Positions 19,624 through 30,650 of a stretch of DNA of 64,000 bases are shown one piece after another. The notes beneath the pieces are model-generated. The model made no database searches. It had not been told where the DNA came from and saw only the letters and a list, made by a program, of their open reading frames with translations. Origin of the DNA: Sorex araneus (taxonomy: Eukaryota; Chordata; Mammalia; Eulipotyphla; Soricidae); contig NC_073311.1 in assembly GCF_027595985.1 (NCBI RefSeq), forward strand, positions 33,697,557 through 33,761,556, read 5' to 3'. Position 1 is the stretch's first letter. Each line of letters begins with the position of its first letter. The position numbers and the translations under genes were made by a program.

Positions 19624-22450
19624 CCTCCTGATGCTCATAGATTTGCTCGAGTGGGTACCAGTAATGTCTCCATTTGTCCCTGTCACAAACTAGTGTAGCC
19701 CAATGGCGTCTGCTCGCTCCAGGAACACGAAGAGCATCAAAGTGTTTACCAGGGTCTTGATGAAGCGGTCTGATCATCTCATTGGTAGAAGGCCAGCTAT
19801 TCTTTTGACATTCGGTGGAATCCAGTCAGTAATGTCTCTTGTCCAGTGGTTGTCTCCAGATTGCACTACATGTCCAGCCCATCTGATTTTTGATGCCTTG
19901 GCAAACGAGGCAGCATCCCTGATCCTCGATAATTGAAGTAGGTCAGAACTCCACATTCCAAATTCCTTCTCTCACTTGAGTGAAACGTGATACTCCAAGT
20001 ATAGCTCTTTCAATTCCTCTTTGGGAGACCCAAATAGCGTTCTCATCCTGTTTTTGTAGGGCCCAGGTCTCTGAGGTGTATGTTAGTGCAGGAAGAATGA
20101 TGGAGTCGAAAAGATGTGTCCAGAGTCAGAGACTCTTCTTCCTCTTAACCACTTCTTCGATGCTCTGAAAGGTGTTCCATGCTTCTCTCTTCCTCCTGTG
20201 CAGTTCTGGCACCAAGTTGTTCCTCATTGATGAGTTCTTGACCCAGGTACACATAACTGCTGCATTCAGAGATGTTCATTCCCCCAAGAACAAATGGAAT
20301 GGCAGGAACTAGTTCGTTTCTCAGGAACATTGTCTTTGTGAGATTCAGCTGCAGTCCATCCTTTCCACACTTGAGGTCGAAGTCGGCCAGCATTTGTGCC
20401 ACTTGGCTATGTTTGGTGTTATTAGAATGATGTCATCAGCGAAGCGGAGGTGGTGTAGTTGCCAACTGTCTATCTTCACTTCCATTCCTTCCCATTCCAG
20501 TCATTGCATGACATTCTTGAGGGTGGCACTGAAGAGTTTCAGTGAAATGGTATCACCCTGACAAACCTCTCTCTTTATGTCAATGATCACTTCCTTGTAG
20601 AATGGTGAGATCCTGGTGGTGTAATACAGCTCATGGAGGATCCTGATGTTCTGAGTTTGAACAACCTGTTTAACTAGGGCTTCGATGATCATTTCAGTCT
20701 CAACAGAATCAAAGGCCTTCTTTCTTTAAAACAATGAACGTTAGACAGAGCGGCATCTTGAACTCTCACGAAACCTCAATGAGCTCAGTCACTGTGTGGA
20801 TATGGTCTATAGTACTTAATCCTTTTAGGAACCCAGCTTGCTTGCATGGTTGTCCTTTGTTTACTGTTCTACCAAACCTATTCAGGAATGACTTCAGTGA
20901 AAAACTTGTAGATGACGAACAACAGAAAGTTCAGGTGATAGTTGCTGATGTTGTGGATGTCTCCCTTCTTGTACAACAGAATGGTCCTTCTGGTTTTCCA
21001 TAGGGACGGAAACTTACATTCAGACAGGTAGCATGTGAAGTGCCAAGCCAGTGTATTGATGAGTACTGGATTGATGAGATCTTTCAGGTGTTCGGGTCTG
21101 ACCTTGTCTGGACCGGGTGCTGTATGCTTCTTTACCTAGGATATGGCATGTCAGATTTCGGAAGAGAAAACGCTGGGAACAACATATCCATTCTGTGGAA
21201 TTTGGTATGTAGGTAGGTGAACATGGCTATTGAAGAGACATGAGTAGATAGAAGTCATGGATAACCTTCTCCATTGCCCTCTGGAAGATGTGATAGATCC
21301 ATCAGGACATCAGAGGGAATTCATCATGGTCTTATAGTTGGTGAAGGACAAGTGGGCGTTATTAATACTTTTCCTGGCTTCTGCCACATTGGCCAACACT
21401 GCTGCTCTTCTCTCTTTGTGGTCTTCCTTTATCACTTCTCTGCACAGCTTTGCTAACTTGGACGTTACCTTCTGATTGCCTGAGGCTCGCACCAAACCAC
21501 ATTGGTGAATGATCTTGAGAGTTTCCAAAGACAGGCATCTTTTTGTGGTTTTCTTACTCTTGGCATTCCTTGAGCAGTCATGGAGATGTTGAACCAGTTG
21601 ATTGTATTTCTCATCAATGTTGTCAACGACAGCATCTTCCCATATTGCCAGAATAGTGTCAAAGAAATCCCAGTTGGTAGTCATTCTGGGAATCCTCTTC
21701 TTAACCTTTGCAGCCCTTTTCCCTCACTCTGTGAAGTAGAATTTTGCATGAAGGAGACAGTGGTCTTATCCCGTTTGGAATTTTGGAACAGTGACATCAG
21801 TCAGGCAAAACTGTAGATTGAATATGATGTGATCAATTTCATTGTAAAACTGCCCACCGGGAGATGCCCGTGTCCAACATTTAGATTCAGCCTTCTGGTT
21901 CTGCGAGTTACCATGGATGGTCTTGGTCAACATGATGAACTCAGTCTTTCACCCTGTTCGTTCCATTTTAGTCCTGTGTCCTGATATGGAGTTCTTCAGG
22001 CTACCTTATCGGTCCTTATTTGGCATTAAAATCACTCACAATGACCTTGTAGAAGGTTTGTTCTTTATAGAACTTCTCAAGCTCCATGTAGAACTTCTCA
22101 ATTTCTTCTTCATTGTAGTTGGATGTTGGTATCTAGACAATGAAGATAGAAACTGCCAGCAATGAGCCACATCTTTCAAACGTAAGTGTCTGATTCAGGC
22201 TGTTAGATATTCAAACAAATCGATGCTCATGGACAAGTTCATGTTGAAAGGACACCGACACCACTGATGCTTCTACCGTCACATCTTCCAAAGAACAGTT
22301 CTTCTCTTGTGTCAAAAACAGTGTGATGTGTTCAATGCCTTCTAGTCTCGGTCAATCCAATGATGTCATACTTGATCTTCCGTGATTGCACCATCAGGTC
22401 CTCAATGAATGCTTCCGATGCCAGCATATGTGCATTGAAAGTACAGTCAT
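19624..22450 (-). pseudogene. Broken RTE endonuclease-reverse transcriptase ORF (copy 2)
   Basis: Blocks occur in the right order on minus. The endonuclease start has ASEAFIEDLMVQSRKIKYD followed by GLTETR (catalytic Glu at about 22345). SDFNAK (normally GDFNAK, about 22020-22045) follows. A linker has WEDAVVDNIDE (about 21640). The RT begins QAGF...STIDHIHTV (about 20800), then QGDTIS (about 20555), FADD (20432-20443), SECSSYVYLG (about 20255) and SKIRWAGHV (about 19870). The C-terminus reads WRHYWYPLEQIYEHQED. Several frameshifts and stops separate the blocks, so no intact enzyme can be made. In living relatives this single protein nicks target DNA and copies the RNA into it. Confidence 0.85.
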
Positions 22451-22569
22451 TTTAGTCCTTCATTTTGGCAGCCCAGTTTGGCCCTGAGAGCTTATCAGCC
22501 TCTCCTTGCTCATCCTTCCCAATGCTGCTGCCTTGGGGGCTCTTTCAGGGTCAGGGGAATAAGACTCAT

Positions 22570-22680
22570 TATTATTACTGTTTTTGGCACATCAAATACA
22601 CCATGGGTAGCTTGCTAGTCTCTGCCGTGTAAGCAGAATAATCTTGGTAGCTGGCCGGGCTCTCCAAGAGGGATGGAGGC
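22570..22680 (-). other. F2 SINE body embedded in the RTE 5' UTR
   Basis: On minus this reads CCTCCATCCCTCTTGGAGAG, CCCGGCCAGCTACC, GGCAGAGACTAGCAAGCTAC and TGTGCCAAAAACAGTAATAA. It is colinear with the F2 body, then continues without a break into the RTE 5' region. Upstream, GACTGATAGCACCTGTAAGG (about 22715) faintly resembles the SINE head, but there is no B-box. Confidence 0.75.
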
Positions 22681-22860
22681 TTTTGGGACAGTCTCTAATT
22701 GCCCTTACAGGTGCTATCAGTCTACCAAATGCAAGTTTTTGGTTGACTGTCATATTGTAATGATCTACACAATGGCAAACACACACCCGCCTGAATCTCT
22801 GGGCAGCATCTGTTGGTTCCCTCTTCATCGGTTAGCACCATTGCCACCCCCCGCCCAATC

Positions 22861-23053
22861 ACAATGAGGTGGTGACAAACAACACAAAATGAATGATTTC
22901 AGTTCTGCTTTGGGGCATGAGCTGGGGTTTGGGATGGAAACAATCAAAATATGGTGGTGGGAAAGTGTAACGGTGGTGGGATTGGTGTTCAAATATTAAA
23001 TGTAATTAAATATTGTGAACTACATTATAAAAATAAAACATAATTTAAAAAAT
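22861..23053 (+). mobile_element. Retroposon E, 3' part (D family)
   Basis: It continues the D-family order exactly where the 5' part broke off: AATGATTTCAGTTCTGC, GGGGTTTGGGATGGAAAC, GGTGGGATTGGTGTTC, AAATATTAAATGTAATTAAA and an A-rich end. CTGCAG follows at 23054-23059 and matches the 5' flank of E. Confidence 0.75.
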
Positions 23054-23059
23054 CTGCAG

Positions 23060-23540
23060 ACCAACTCAACTTGGGTTACATATATTTAATGGTTTTGCTG
23101 TTAGATTTCTTCTGCTTAATCTATGCATTTTCTAATTTTCTAGTGTGGAATTAGGCCCAAATTCCAGATATATACATGGTATTCTTTAACATCATCATTC
23201 CTAGACTTTTGTCTATTCAGTTTGGCATCTGACCTTTTTGTGTGTCTTCCTGCCTGCCTCCCACATGCCCCACTTAAAATATTGCCCTCACAGCATGTTC
23301 TTTGGAACTCTAAACAAAAGTTTCATATTTTGTGAGCGTTTATACCAACATTTAGCTCAGTTAAGAAGAATCATATTCATAGCTATATTTTAATTTATCT
23401 CTCATATTTGCCAATATATGTTGACATATCTTTCATGTATAAAACATAAATGAAAGTTACAACTAAAATATAATACTGACTATCCCCATTTTACAGCCTA
23501 CAAAACTAATTTTCATCCTTGATGCAAATATAGATAGTCA
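23060..23540. other. Unassigned spacer
   Basis: AT-rich sequence with no recognised repeat or gene. Confidence 0.5.
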
Positions 23541-23788
23541 ATAAAGTCACTGTCATTGTCACTGTCATTCTGTTGTTCATCGATCTGTTCAAGCAGGCAC
23601 CAATAACGTCTCTCATTGTGAGACTTAATGTTACTGTTTTTGGCATGTCTAATACGTCATGGGTAGCTTGCCAGGCTCTGCCATGGAGGCGAGATACTCT
23701 CGGTAGCTTGCCGGGCTCTCTGAGAGGGGCAGAGGAATCGAGCACGGAGGGTTGGCCGCATGAAAGGCGAATGCCCAACCGCTGTGCT
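23541..23788 (-). mobile_element. F2 SINE, head clipped by later L1 insertion
   Basis: Reversed tail CACTGTCATTGTCACTGTCA, CATTGTGAGACTTAATG, body and reversed head up to CCGCTGTGCTA. The final reversed GCTCCAGCC is missing where the L1 copy begins. Confidence 0.9.
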
Positions 23789-23803
23789 AAAAAGTTTAAA
23801 TTT

Positions 23804-24510
23804 ACTGTTTACAATAGCCAGAATCTGGAAAAAACCCGAATGCCCCAGAACGGATGACTGGTTGAGGAAACTTTGGTACATCTATACAATGGAATACTAT
23901 GCAGCTGTTAGAAAAAAGGAGGTCAAGAATTTTGTAGTTAAGTGGATGGGCATGAAAAGTTTCATGCTGAGTGAAATGAGTCAGAAAGAGAGAGACAGAC
24001 ATAGAAAGATTGCACTCATCTATGGTATATAGAATAACAGAGTGGGAGACTAACACCCAAGAACTGTAGAAATAAGTACCAGGAGGTTGACTCCATGGCT
24101 TCGAGGCTGGCCTCACATTCCGGGGAAAGGTCAACTCAGAGAAGCGATCACCAACTACATTGTAGTCGAAGGCCATGTGGGGGAAGGGAGTTGCGGGCTG
24201 AATGAGGGCTAGAGACTGAGCACAGCGGCCACTCAACACCTTTATTGCAAACCACAACAGCTAATTAAGAGAGAAAACAGAAGGGAATGCCTTGCCACAG
24301 TGGCAGGGTGGGGTGGGGGGGAGATGGGATTGGGGAGGGTGGGAGGGACACTGGGTTTACGGGTGGTGGAGAATGGGCACTGGTGAAGGGATGGGTTCCC
24401 AAACTTTGTATGAGGGAAGTATAAGCACAAAAGTGTATAAATCTGTAACTGTACCCTCACGGTGATTCTCTAATTAAAAATAAATAAATTAAAAAAAAAT
24501 AAAAATAAAT
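23804..24510 (+). mobile_element. L1 3' end, 5'-truncated, perfect TSD
   Basis: A 15-bp TSD, AAAAAGTTTAAATTT, flanks it (23789-23803 and 24511-24525). It holds the ORF2 C-terminal codons (GGAATACTATGCAGCTG, AGTGGATGGGCATG, ATGCTGAGTGAAATGAG) and a G-rich 3' UTR (GGGTGGGGTGGGGGGGAGAT, GGGCACTGGTGAAGGGATGG), and ends in an A-rich tail with TAAA units. It is a relatively young insertion by the quality of its TSD. The 151-codon minus-strand frame is just its antisense. Confidence 0.93.
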
Positions 24511-24525
24511 AAAAAGTTTAAATTT

Positions 24526-25520
24526 GTATTCAGTTCTGATTCTCAAATCTTTTCTTTGTTTCAATCATTCTACTAGACCATCACCCCTGGCACCAAAGCA
24601 GATTTACTTTCTTTGGTTAGTTGTAATGTCTTTCAAATGATAGATTGTTTGGACTCTTGCTGCTATGGTTCAGAGTAGTCCAATAATTCCTCGTCAGTAA
24701 CTCTACCTCTACTGGATTAATTCCTTCGACAAAAATCACAAAATCTCTGTCTGACTTTTGATGTCTGGCTACCTTGATTTTCATTACCCAGTTTCTTTGA
24801 AATATGGCACTGGTTGATCTATAGGTTAAATAAAAAGAGGTATAATCGTTATCTCAACATTATACATGAAAAAATTGGGTCACAGATGAGTCATGTAGAG
24901 TCACAATCTACTTGCCAACAATGTTGCTTGAGTATAAATACAAAGTTCTGGTTCATACCTAATAAATATGTTAACCCGAATTCCATAAATAACTATTTCA
25001 GTGCAATGTCTCCGATATTTATTCTTTCATTCTAAACAGGAACCTCTAGTTCCTAGTTCTACTCCAAAACATTCTGACCTATCTCAAAATCTTCTTTATT
25101 TCTTTTTGTACCAATAATAATCCTTACAATAAGGTGGATATTCAAAGGGTTTAGAGTTAGACATAAAAACTATTTCCTCAGAAATATGAATAAGGTTGAG
25201 AGCACCATGCTAGATAGAAAAGTTCACATCTACAAGCAATAGATGGCAACAGGCATCTATAACCATCAGCAATACCTAAAGAAACAACGTATTAATGGAA
25301 CCAGTGAGATCTAGAGCTTTGAAAGAGGGACTATTAAAAAAAATGCTGTGGAGATTAAATCTCAATAGTGGCAAGGCAGGGAATCAATGGATAGGATAAT
25401 CAGTAGGTACTGGTTTAATGGCTCATTTCAGGAGCCAAAGAACAAGAATAAGGGAAATAGAGCATTAGGACAATGAGTACAACACTGAGAAAACAGGGGG
25501 AAAAAACAGAAAAGAAAACA
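24526..25520. other. Unassigned spacer
   Basis: AT-rich with no recognised gene or repeat. It becomes A-rich near 25495-25540. Confidence 0.5.
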
Positions 25521-25524
25521 GAAA

Positions 25525-25705
25525 AAGAAACAGGAAAGATAGTACGGGCAATAATATGCTTGCTTTGCATGTGGTCAACCTTAGTTCACTCCCTGGCACT
25601 ACATGTGTACCCCAGGCACCTCTAAGAGCAACATCTGAGCTCAGAGCTTCAAGTAGCCCCTAAGCACTACCATAGTTCAAATTCCTTTCCCACAAAAAAG
25701 GATAA
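25525..25705 (+). mobile_element. F1-like SINE, old
   Basis: AAGATAGTACGGGCAATAAT, TTGCATGTGGTCAACC and a B-box-like TTAGTTCACTCCC, then TCTGAGCTCAGAGC. The order is right, with heavy divergence. Confidence 0.6.
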
Positions 25706-25757
25706 TAACTCTAGAGGTACAAGCAGAGAATTACTAACTCTGCCATCAAAACTAGTC

Positions 25758-25910
25758 TTTTAGGTCGAGGTGATGACTCAAAGGGACAAAGTACACACTT
25801 TGCATGCGAGAACCCCCAGTTTAATCCCTGGCATCACATGGTCTTCCAAGCACTGTTGGGTTTAGCCCCTGAACAAAACAAAATAATAATTAAAAAATAA
25901 AATACAACCC
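25758..25910 (+). mobile_element. tRNA-SINE fragment, old
   Basis: A head-like AGGTCGAGGTGATGACTCAA, B-box region CCCCAGTTTAATCCC, CATCACATGGTCTTCCAAGC and an A-rich end. Confidence 0.55.
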
Positions 25911-25984
25911 TTCCAGTAAGCAGATTGTATGTTTCTTACTAAAACTAAATGCATATCTTTTCTGAGATCCAGTGAGAAATGGTG

Positions 25985-26440
25985 TTCATATAACCACCCA
26001 GCCATATGTGCAAGAATATTCATGCAGCTTTTTTCAAGAGCACCAAAAACTACAAGTCACCCAAATGATTATGCTGGATAAACTACATTTTGTTCATAGA
26101 ATAAAAGAGTACACAGCAAAAACAACAACAAAAATAAACAAGTCGCCGATAAACACAACTTGGATGAATCTCACAGATAGAATGTGAAATGGAAAAAAAA
26201 AGAGACAAAATGTGGCACATACTAAATGAGTCTATTTATAAGAAGTTGTCAAACAGACAAAAATCAAGCTGTGGTTAGAGACATCAGAATCATGTTTACA
26301 TTTCACTGTACATAGGAGTGACAGAGATGGGTATTGACTTGAAAGAAACAGGAAAGGGTCTGTGGGTGGAGGTTACTTGGGCATACACACATGTAACATT
26401 TTATTGAGCTGAACAATGAACTTTGCTTCCCTCCATGCCA
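25985..26440 (+). mobile_element. L1 3' region, old
   Basis: The order CAAGAATATTCATGCAGC, CAAATGATTATGCTGGATAA, TTGGATGAATCTCACAGA and ATGTGGCACATACTAAATGA corresponds to the end of L1 ORF2 and early 3' UTR in an older subfamily. Confidence 0.6.
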
Positions 26441-27409
26441 GTCCTATCTCTCTAGAAGCAGCAATAATGGCCACAACTACTGCTAGCCGTGCTCTCCCAT
26501 GTAATTAGAATGACAGATAACAGCAAGTGACAGAAAACAATATTTTCCGGTTTGCAAACTGGATATTGCTCAGTAAAAACAAAACAAAAAGACAAAAAGA
26601 AAAAAAAAACAGGCTATCAAAAACAAAGCAAATGGCAAAAACAAAACTAAAAGCTTTCAAGTCCAGAAGATATTTGGCAGTGACTCCAACTGCCAGAGTC
26701 AACAGAAAGACACAGTTAATAATTTAGGGCAGACAAGCCCATCTCAAATCAAGCCTGGTCACTAATGTTAGTATAAGATGGGCTCAGATCACTCTCCTAA
26801 AATGTTACTAAACTCACACAGAGTTAGAGCTTCAAAAGAAACTGTGACAGATAATCCATTTTAATGAAATGCTGCCAGAAATATTGCATAACTGGTTTTC
26901 AAACATAATTTATTTGTTTCCAGGTAAAATGGGTAGAACATAGAATTGAGTGTAATTATACAAACCCTCCTGGTTTGCTGCTTACTCATTTTCTACTAAG
27001 TGCATTTTCAATGCAACCATTATTCATATTTCTAATATTTCAGAACCTACAATTACATGGCATTTTAATGTCTGACCCAGAGATAAGAACTTAACAGGTA
27101 TCTTTGTTATGCTGCGCCCTCAGTAGTTCTGATCTTACAGCAAAAAAAAAAAAAAAATCATACCTTAGTAATAAGTCGTTCTCCATAAGAGTAAAATTAA
27201 TGTTTCTAAGCACTATAGCTCCATTTAAAAAAAAATTGCTTTCTCATGGTATATTATTACAAAACCAAGGAGCAATATATAGCATTGAAGCACAAGAGAA
27301 AAAACTAGTAATATATGGAAGAAAAATTTAATGAATTATTTGATTTGAAGTACTACTACATTATGGCATTATATAATTTTCAGACATATGTCATTAATAT
27401 ATCAACATG
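26441..27409. other. Spacer with A-rich patches
   Basis: No gene or named repeat seen. A-rich patches occur at 26575-26650 and 27140-27157. Confidence 0.5.
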
Positions 27410-27585
27410 TGAGGGCTTGAGAGATAGTACAGCAGGTAGCACACTTGCCTTGCAGGCAACTGACCCAGTTTCGGTCTCTAGAATCTTATACGATCCCCCT
27501 AATACTACAAGAAATAATTCCTGAGTGCAGAGTCAGGAGTAACAACTGAGCATTGCTGTATACATGGCCAAAAACAAACAAAAAA
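27410..27585 (+). mobile_element. F1 SINE, diverged
   Basis: GCTTGAGAGATAGTACAGCA, CAGTTTCGGTCTCTAG, ATTCCTGAGTGCAGAGTCAG and an A-rich end. Confidence 0.8.
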
Positions 27586-27611
27586 TTATTCTTTAAAAAC
27601 TCAGCATTTAG

Positions 27612-27783
27612 GGGGCTGAAGCAATAGCAAAGCAGGTAGGGCATTTGCCTTTCATGCGGCCGACCCAGGTTCGATTCTCAGCATCCCACTTGGTCCCCTG
27701 ATCACCAAGAGTGGTGATTTCTGAGTGCAGAGCCTGGAGTTAAACCTGAACAACACTGGGTGTGACCAAAAAAGAAAAAAAAA
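27612..27783 (+). mobile_element. F1 SINE, full length
   Basis: The flanks TCAGCATTTAG (27601-27611) and TCAGCATGTAG (27784-27794) form a one-mismatch TSD. The head GGGGCTGAAGCAATAGCAAA, B-box GGTTCGATTCTC and an A-tail are present. Confidence 0.92.
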
Positions 27784-27794
27784 TCAGCATGTAG

Positions 27795-28484
27795 ATATAC
27801 TACATTATGTAATGAAAGTGCGATTCTATGTAGAAGGCAAAATTTCTTTTTTTATTTAGAAAATTTGTAAGAAAAAAAGAAAAGAGAATTTGTAAGGGTT
27901 ATTCCCAGAAGTACTTAGGGGTCAGCACGTAACCTTAGAATCTCAGGGTAACACGCAATATTGGGGACCTAACTCAAAGCCTTATGCGTTTTGCGTTTTC
28001 ACTTGAGCTATGTAACTGATGTTAGGGAAGCAACGACTTTATGTATGTTCTCGAGACACAAAGGGGAATAAGAGCTATTATTTATGTCTAAATTTCATAA
28101 TCCATGAATGCAGGAGTTTGCATACTCACAAAGTACAGTATTTTCCTGATCTATTTCCAACCTATAACTCAACCCCAAATCCTCTCAAGTACATATGGCA
28201 ATCCCCAGGAGCCATCTCATCCTATGGTGATATTCACGCATGCCATAAACAATCCTGCAAGACTTCCATATGTCATTCACCATTTTCCTCTTTTCCTACC
28301 TCGCTCAATCTGGGCATGTCTCCTGTTGTGCCTGTGCTGTTCTCTAGTGCACTGGCATTTTCACTGAGAACAGTTTTCAGTGGGTGCAGAACTGTGAACT
28401 GTATCGCTGCTGATGGATTCTTGTTCTTTAAATGTCACAGAGAGATTTTAGGAAACTTGTTAATTTCTTTTACATTTTCATTAA
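27795..28484. other. Spacer; 179-codon frame not supported as a gene
   Basis: A plus-strand frame (28019-28558) crosses this stretch, but its end lies inside the following SINE and it shows no domain I know. A possible eroded SINE on minus lies at about 27895-28015. Confidence 0.45.
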
Positions 28485-28497
28485 CTACCAAATACAT

Positions 28498-28722
28498 GGA
28501 CTGGAGCGATAGCACAGCGGATAGGGCGTTGCCTTTCACACGGTTGACCCGGGTTTGATTCTCCATCCCTCTCGTAGAGCCCGGCAAGCTACAAGAGTAT
28601 CCCGCCCACACGACAGAACCTGGCAAGCTCCCCAATATGCCAAAAATAGTAACAATAAGTCTCACAATAGAGATGTTACCAGTGACCGCTGGAACAAATC
28701 GATGAACAATGGGACAATAGTG
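28498..28722 (+). mobile_element. F2 SINE, full length
   Basis: A perfect 13-bp TSD, CTACCAAATACAT, flanks it (28485-28497 and 28723-28735). The head, B-box GGGTTTGATTCTCC, body, RTE-derived end and a degenerate GGGACAATAGTG tail are all present. Confidence 0.93.
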
Positions 28723-28824
28723 CTACCAAATACATATAAAAGTATCATAAATATTCTTATATAATAATAATTGAATAGGTCTCCATTATAATCAGCACTT
28801 AGCTTACAAGATAAGACACTCTGG

Positions 28825-28950
28825 TGATTTTGCATTTGGGGGTTTTGTTTGGGTTCTTGTGTATTTGTTTTTATCCCGGAGCCATACTCAATGTGTACGG
28901 GGCTTACTCCAAGCTCTGTGCTCAGAACTCTTAGCAGTTCTCCAGGAACT
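28825..28950 (-). mobile_element. F1 SINE, partial
   Basis: On plus, GGAGCCATACTCAATGTG, GGGGCTTACTCCAAGCTCTG and GCTCAGAACTCTTAGCAG match the reversed F1 3' half. The head half is missing. Confidence 0.6.
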
Positions 28951-29695
28951 GTGTTAATTTGCCACACTAATCCAATTGGATTGACACCTTCGATCTCTTG
29001 CCAATGGGAGTCAGTCACAGAGAGTGAGACAAACACACAGGGACTGCCCAAGCTTTGAGGATGCCTGAGCAGCCATGTGTGAGCTCACAAGTAGGCCATT
29101 TATTTAATACAATATTGCTTCCTACCCAGGCTCCCAACAGTTGAACCATTGTTAAAATTAACAGAGCAGAGACATTAAGGGCAATTATTAAGCACATCAG
29201 AATTCAGTGGTTACACTAAGAGTAAAGGCTGGGATATTTTACATAGTCACTCACCAAGCACCCTTAAAGTATAGAATAAAATCCTGATTTTTCCTAGTTT
29301 ATTTTGCCAATATTTCCCTCTACATCTGAAAGACTCTAAAATGTCTTATTCTATCCATTACCTCTAAAAGACTTAAACTGTGTTACTCAGGGGACTCTCC
29401 CAACTTTTGGATTTTTGTTAAGAGGATGATTTCCCACAGGTGACCATAGACAGTGGCAGAGTCATGTCAGTGCACGGCAAGTATCTTAGTCCTTATACTG
29501 TGTCTTCAGCCAATTCTGGTGATTTTTGAAGCTCTTGTCTTCTTCTTTAAACACTTTTCTTTGCCCTGCATATTTACAACTCAAGCTTATTTTATTTTTG
29601 TTCATTTTAGATGGTGGTATCCTAGTTTACAATAGTAGTAAGAGCATTATTTTATATTTGCAATGCTGCTGTACTATGTCCACCACCATGGTGTC
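28951..29695. other. Unassigned sequence
   Basis: No named element or gene recognised. A moderately GC stretch with a minus-strand AATAAA (TTTATTTAAT near 29098) could be part of an old LTR; this is speculative. Confidence 0.35.
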
Positions 29696-29699
29696 AAGA

Positions 29700-30490
29700 T
29701 GGTGATGGCAATGCAGTCCCCATCAAAATTTCTGTGAGGTTCTTCAAGGATATAGAACCAGTCCAACTAAAATTTGCATGGAACTCTAAGTCTCCCAGGA
29801 TATCCAAATAATCATGAGATTTAAAAAAAAAAGACAATTGTCATTGTGTTCTCAGACTTTAATCTTTACTACAAAGCAATATTAATTAAAACTGCATGGA
29901 ACTTGAACAAAGACAGATGCTCAGATTAATAAAATAGAACTGAGAGGGGCCAGAGGTTAACCTTCAGATACATGAACAGTAAGTTTACAAAAAAAGGGGC
30001 AAGGTTCATAAGTGGAGCAAGGGGATCCTCATAAAAAGTAATTCCAATAAAACTAGATAACCAAATACAAAAAATTTAATAATAATAAAATGATAATTAG
30101 ATCCCTACTGTTATCTCCTGCTGAATTCAAAGGTTAATTCAAATTAATTCAAAATGAATTAAAATCTTTGACATCAGAACTATAAATCTATAATTTATAA
30201 TCTATAAACTATGGCTGGGAAAAGCATAAGCAGAACCCTCCCCAGTATTGACTTCATGGGTGTATCCAATACTATAACCCCACTGGCAAAGAATGAAAAA
30301 GCAGAAATAAACAAGTGGTATTATATTCTAACTAAAAAGCTGTTACATGGCAAAAGAAATAAGGGTTAAAATTTAAAAAGCACACCACTGACTGGGAGAA
30401 AATATCTGCATAACTAACCTTTAACAAGGACACACTCTTTGAAACATAATTGATTTTCAAAGCAAAAGAGAGGCATTTTCTGTAATCACC
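29700..30490 (+). mobile_element. L1 ORF2 3' fragment, old
   Basis: TTCTTCAAGGATATAGAACC, AATTAAAACTGCATGGAACT and AATAAACAAGTGGTATTATA are DNA counterparts of conserved L1 ORF2 C-terminal blocks, in order but with many stops and indels. Confidence 0.75.
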
Positions 30491-30499
30491 AAAAAGTTT

Positions 30500-30650
30500 A
30501 CTTGGAGCTGCAGCCATATGGCTCAAGTGTAGATCACATGCTTAGAATGTGAAAGGCCCTAAGTTTCCTTCCAGGTAGTACACAGTCCTCTGCAAAGCCA
30601 GACGTATCCCTGGCCTTCAGGTACTACTGGGTATGACACCTATATAAAAC
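30500..30650 (+). mobile_element. F1-like SINE, old
   Basis: GGAGCTGCAGCCATATGGCT, a B-box-like TAAGTTTCCTTCC and CTGGGTATGACACC. The order is correct but the match is weak. Confidence 0.45.

Larger units (their letters stand above)
19608..22860 (-). mobile_element. RTE-type LINE, near full-length copy 2
   Basis: About 3.24 kb, the usual length of RTE-clade elements (BovB and RTE-1 are about 3.2-3.3 kb). On minus it runs as follows: a 5' UTR from about 22860; the F2 SINE body inside it (22570-22680); CCTGACCCTGAAAGAGCC; the endonuclease; the reverse transcriptase; and the C-terminal end that equals the F2 tail (19624-19676), with a GACAGG repeat tail. It is inserted inside retroposon E, and element F has inserted at its 3' boundary. 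The ORF is broken. Identity with RTE1_Sar is inferred, not tested. Confidence 0.85.

Noticed and set aside
22570-22680. Independent F2 SINE inserted next to the RTE
   Set aside because: No head, tail or TSD separates it from the RTE 5' region, and the long F2 at 5040-5515 carries the same body-to-RTE join. The alternative is kept as a refuting test in the findings.
23802-24257. 151-codon minus-strand open frame
   Set aside because: It is the antisense of an L1 3' end that has its own perfect TSD.
28019-28558. 179-codon plus-strand open frame
   Set aside because: Its last part is F2 SINE sequence and the rest shows no domain, splice context or codon pattern that I can support.
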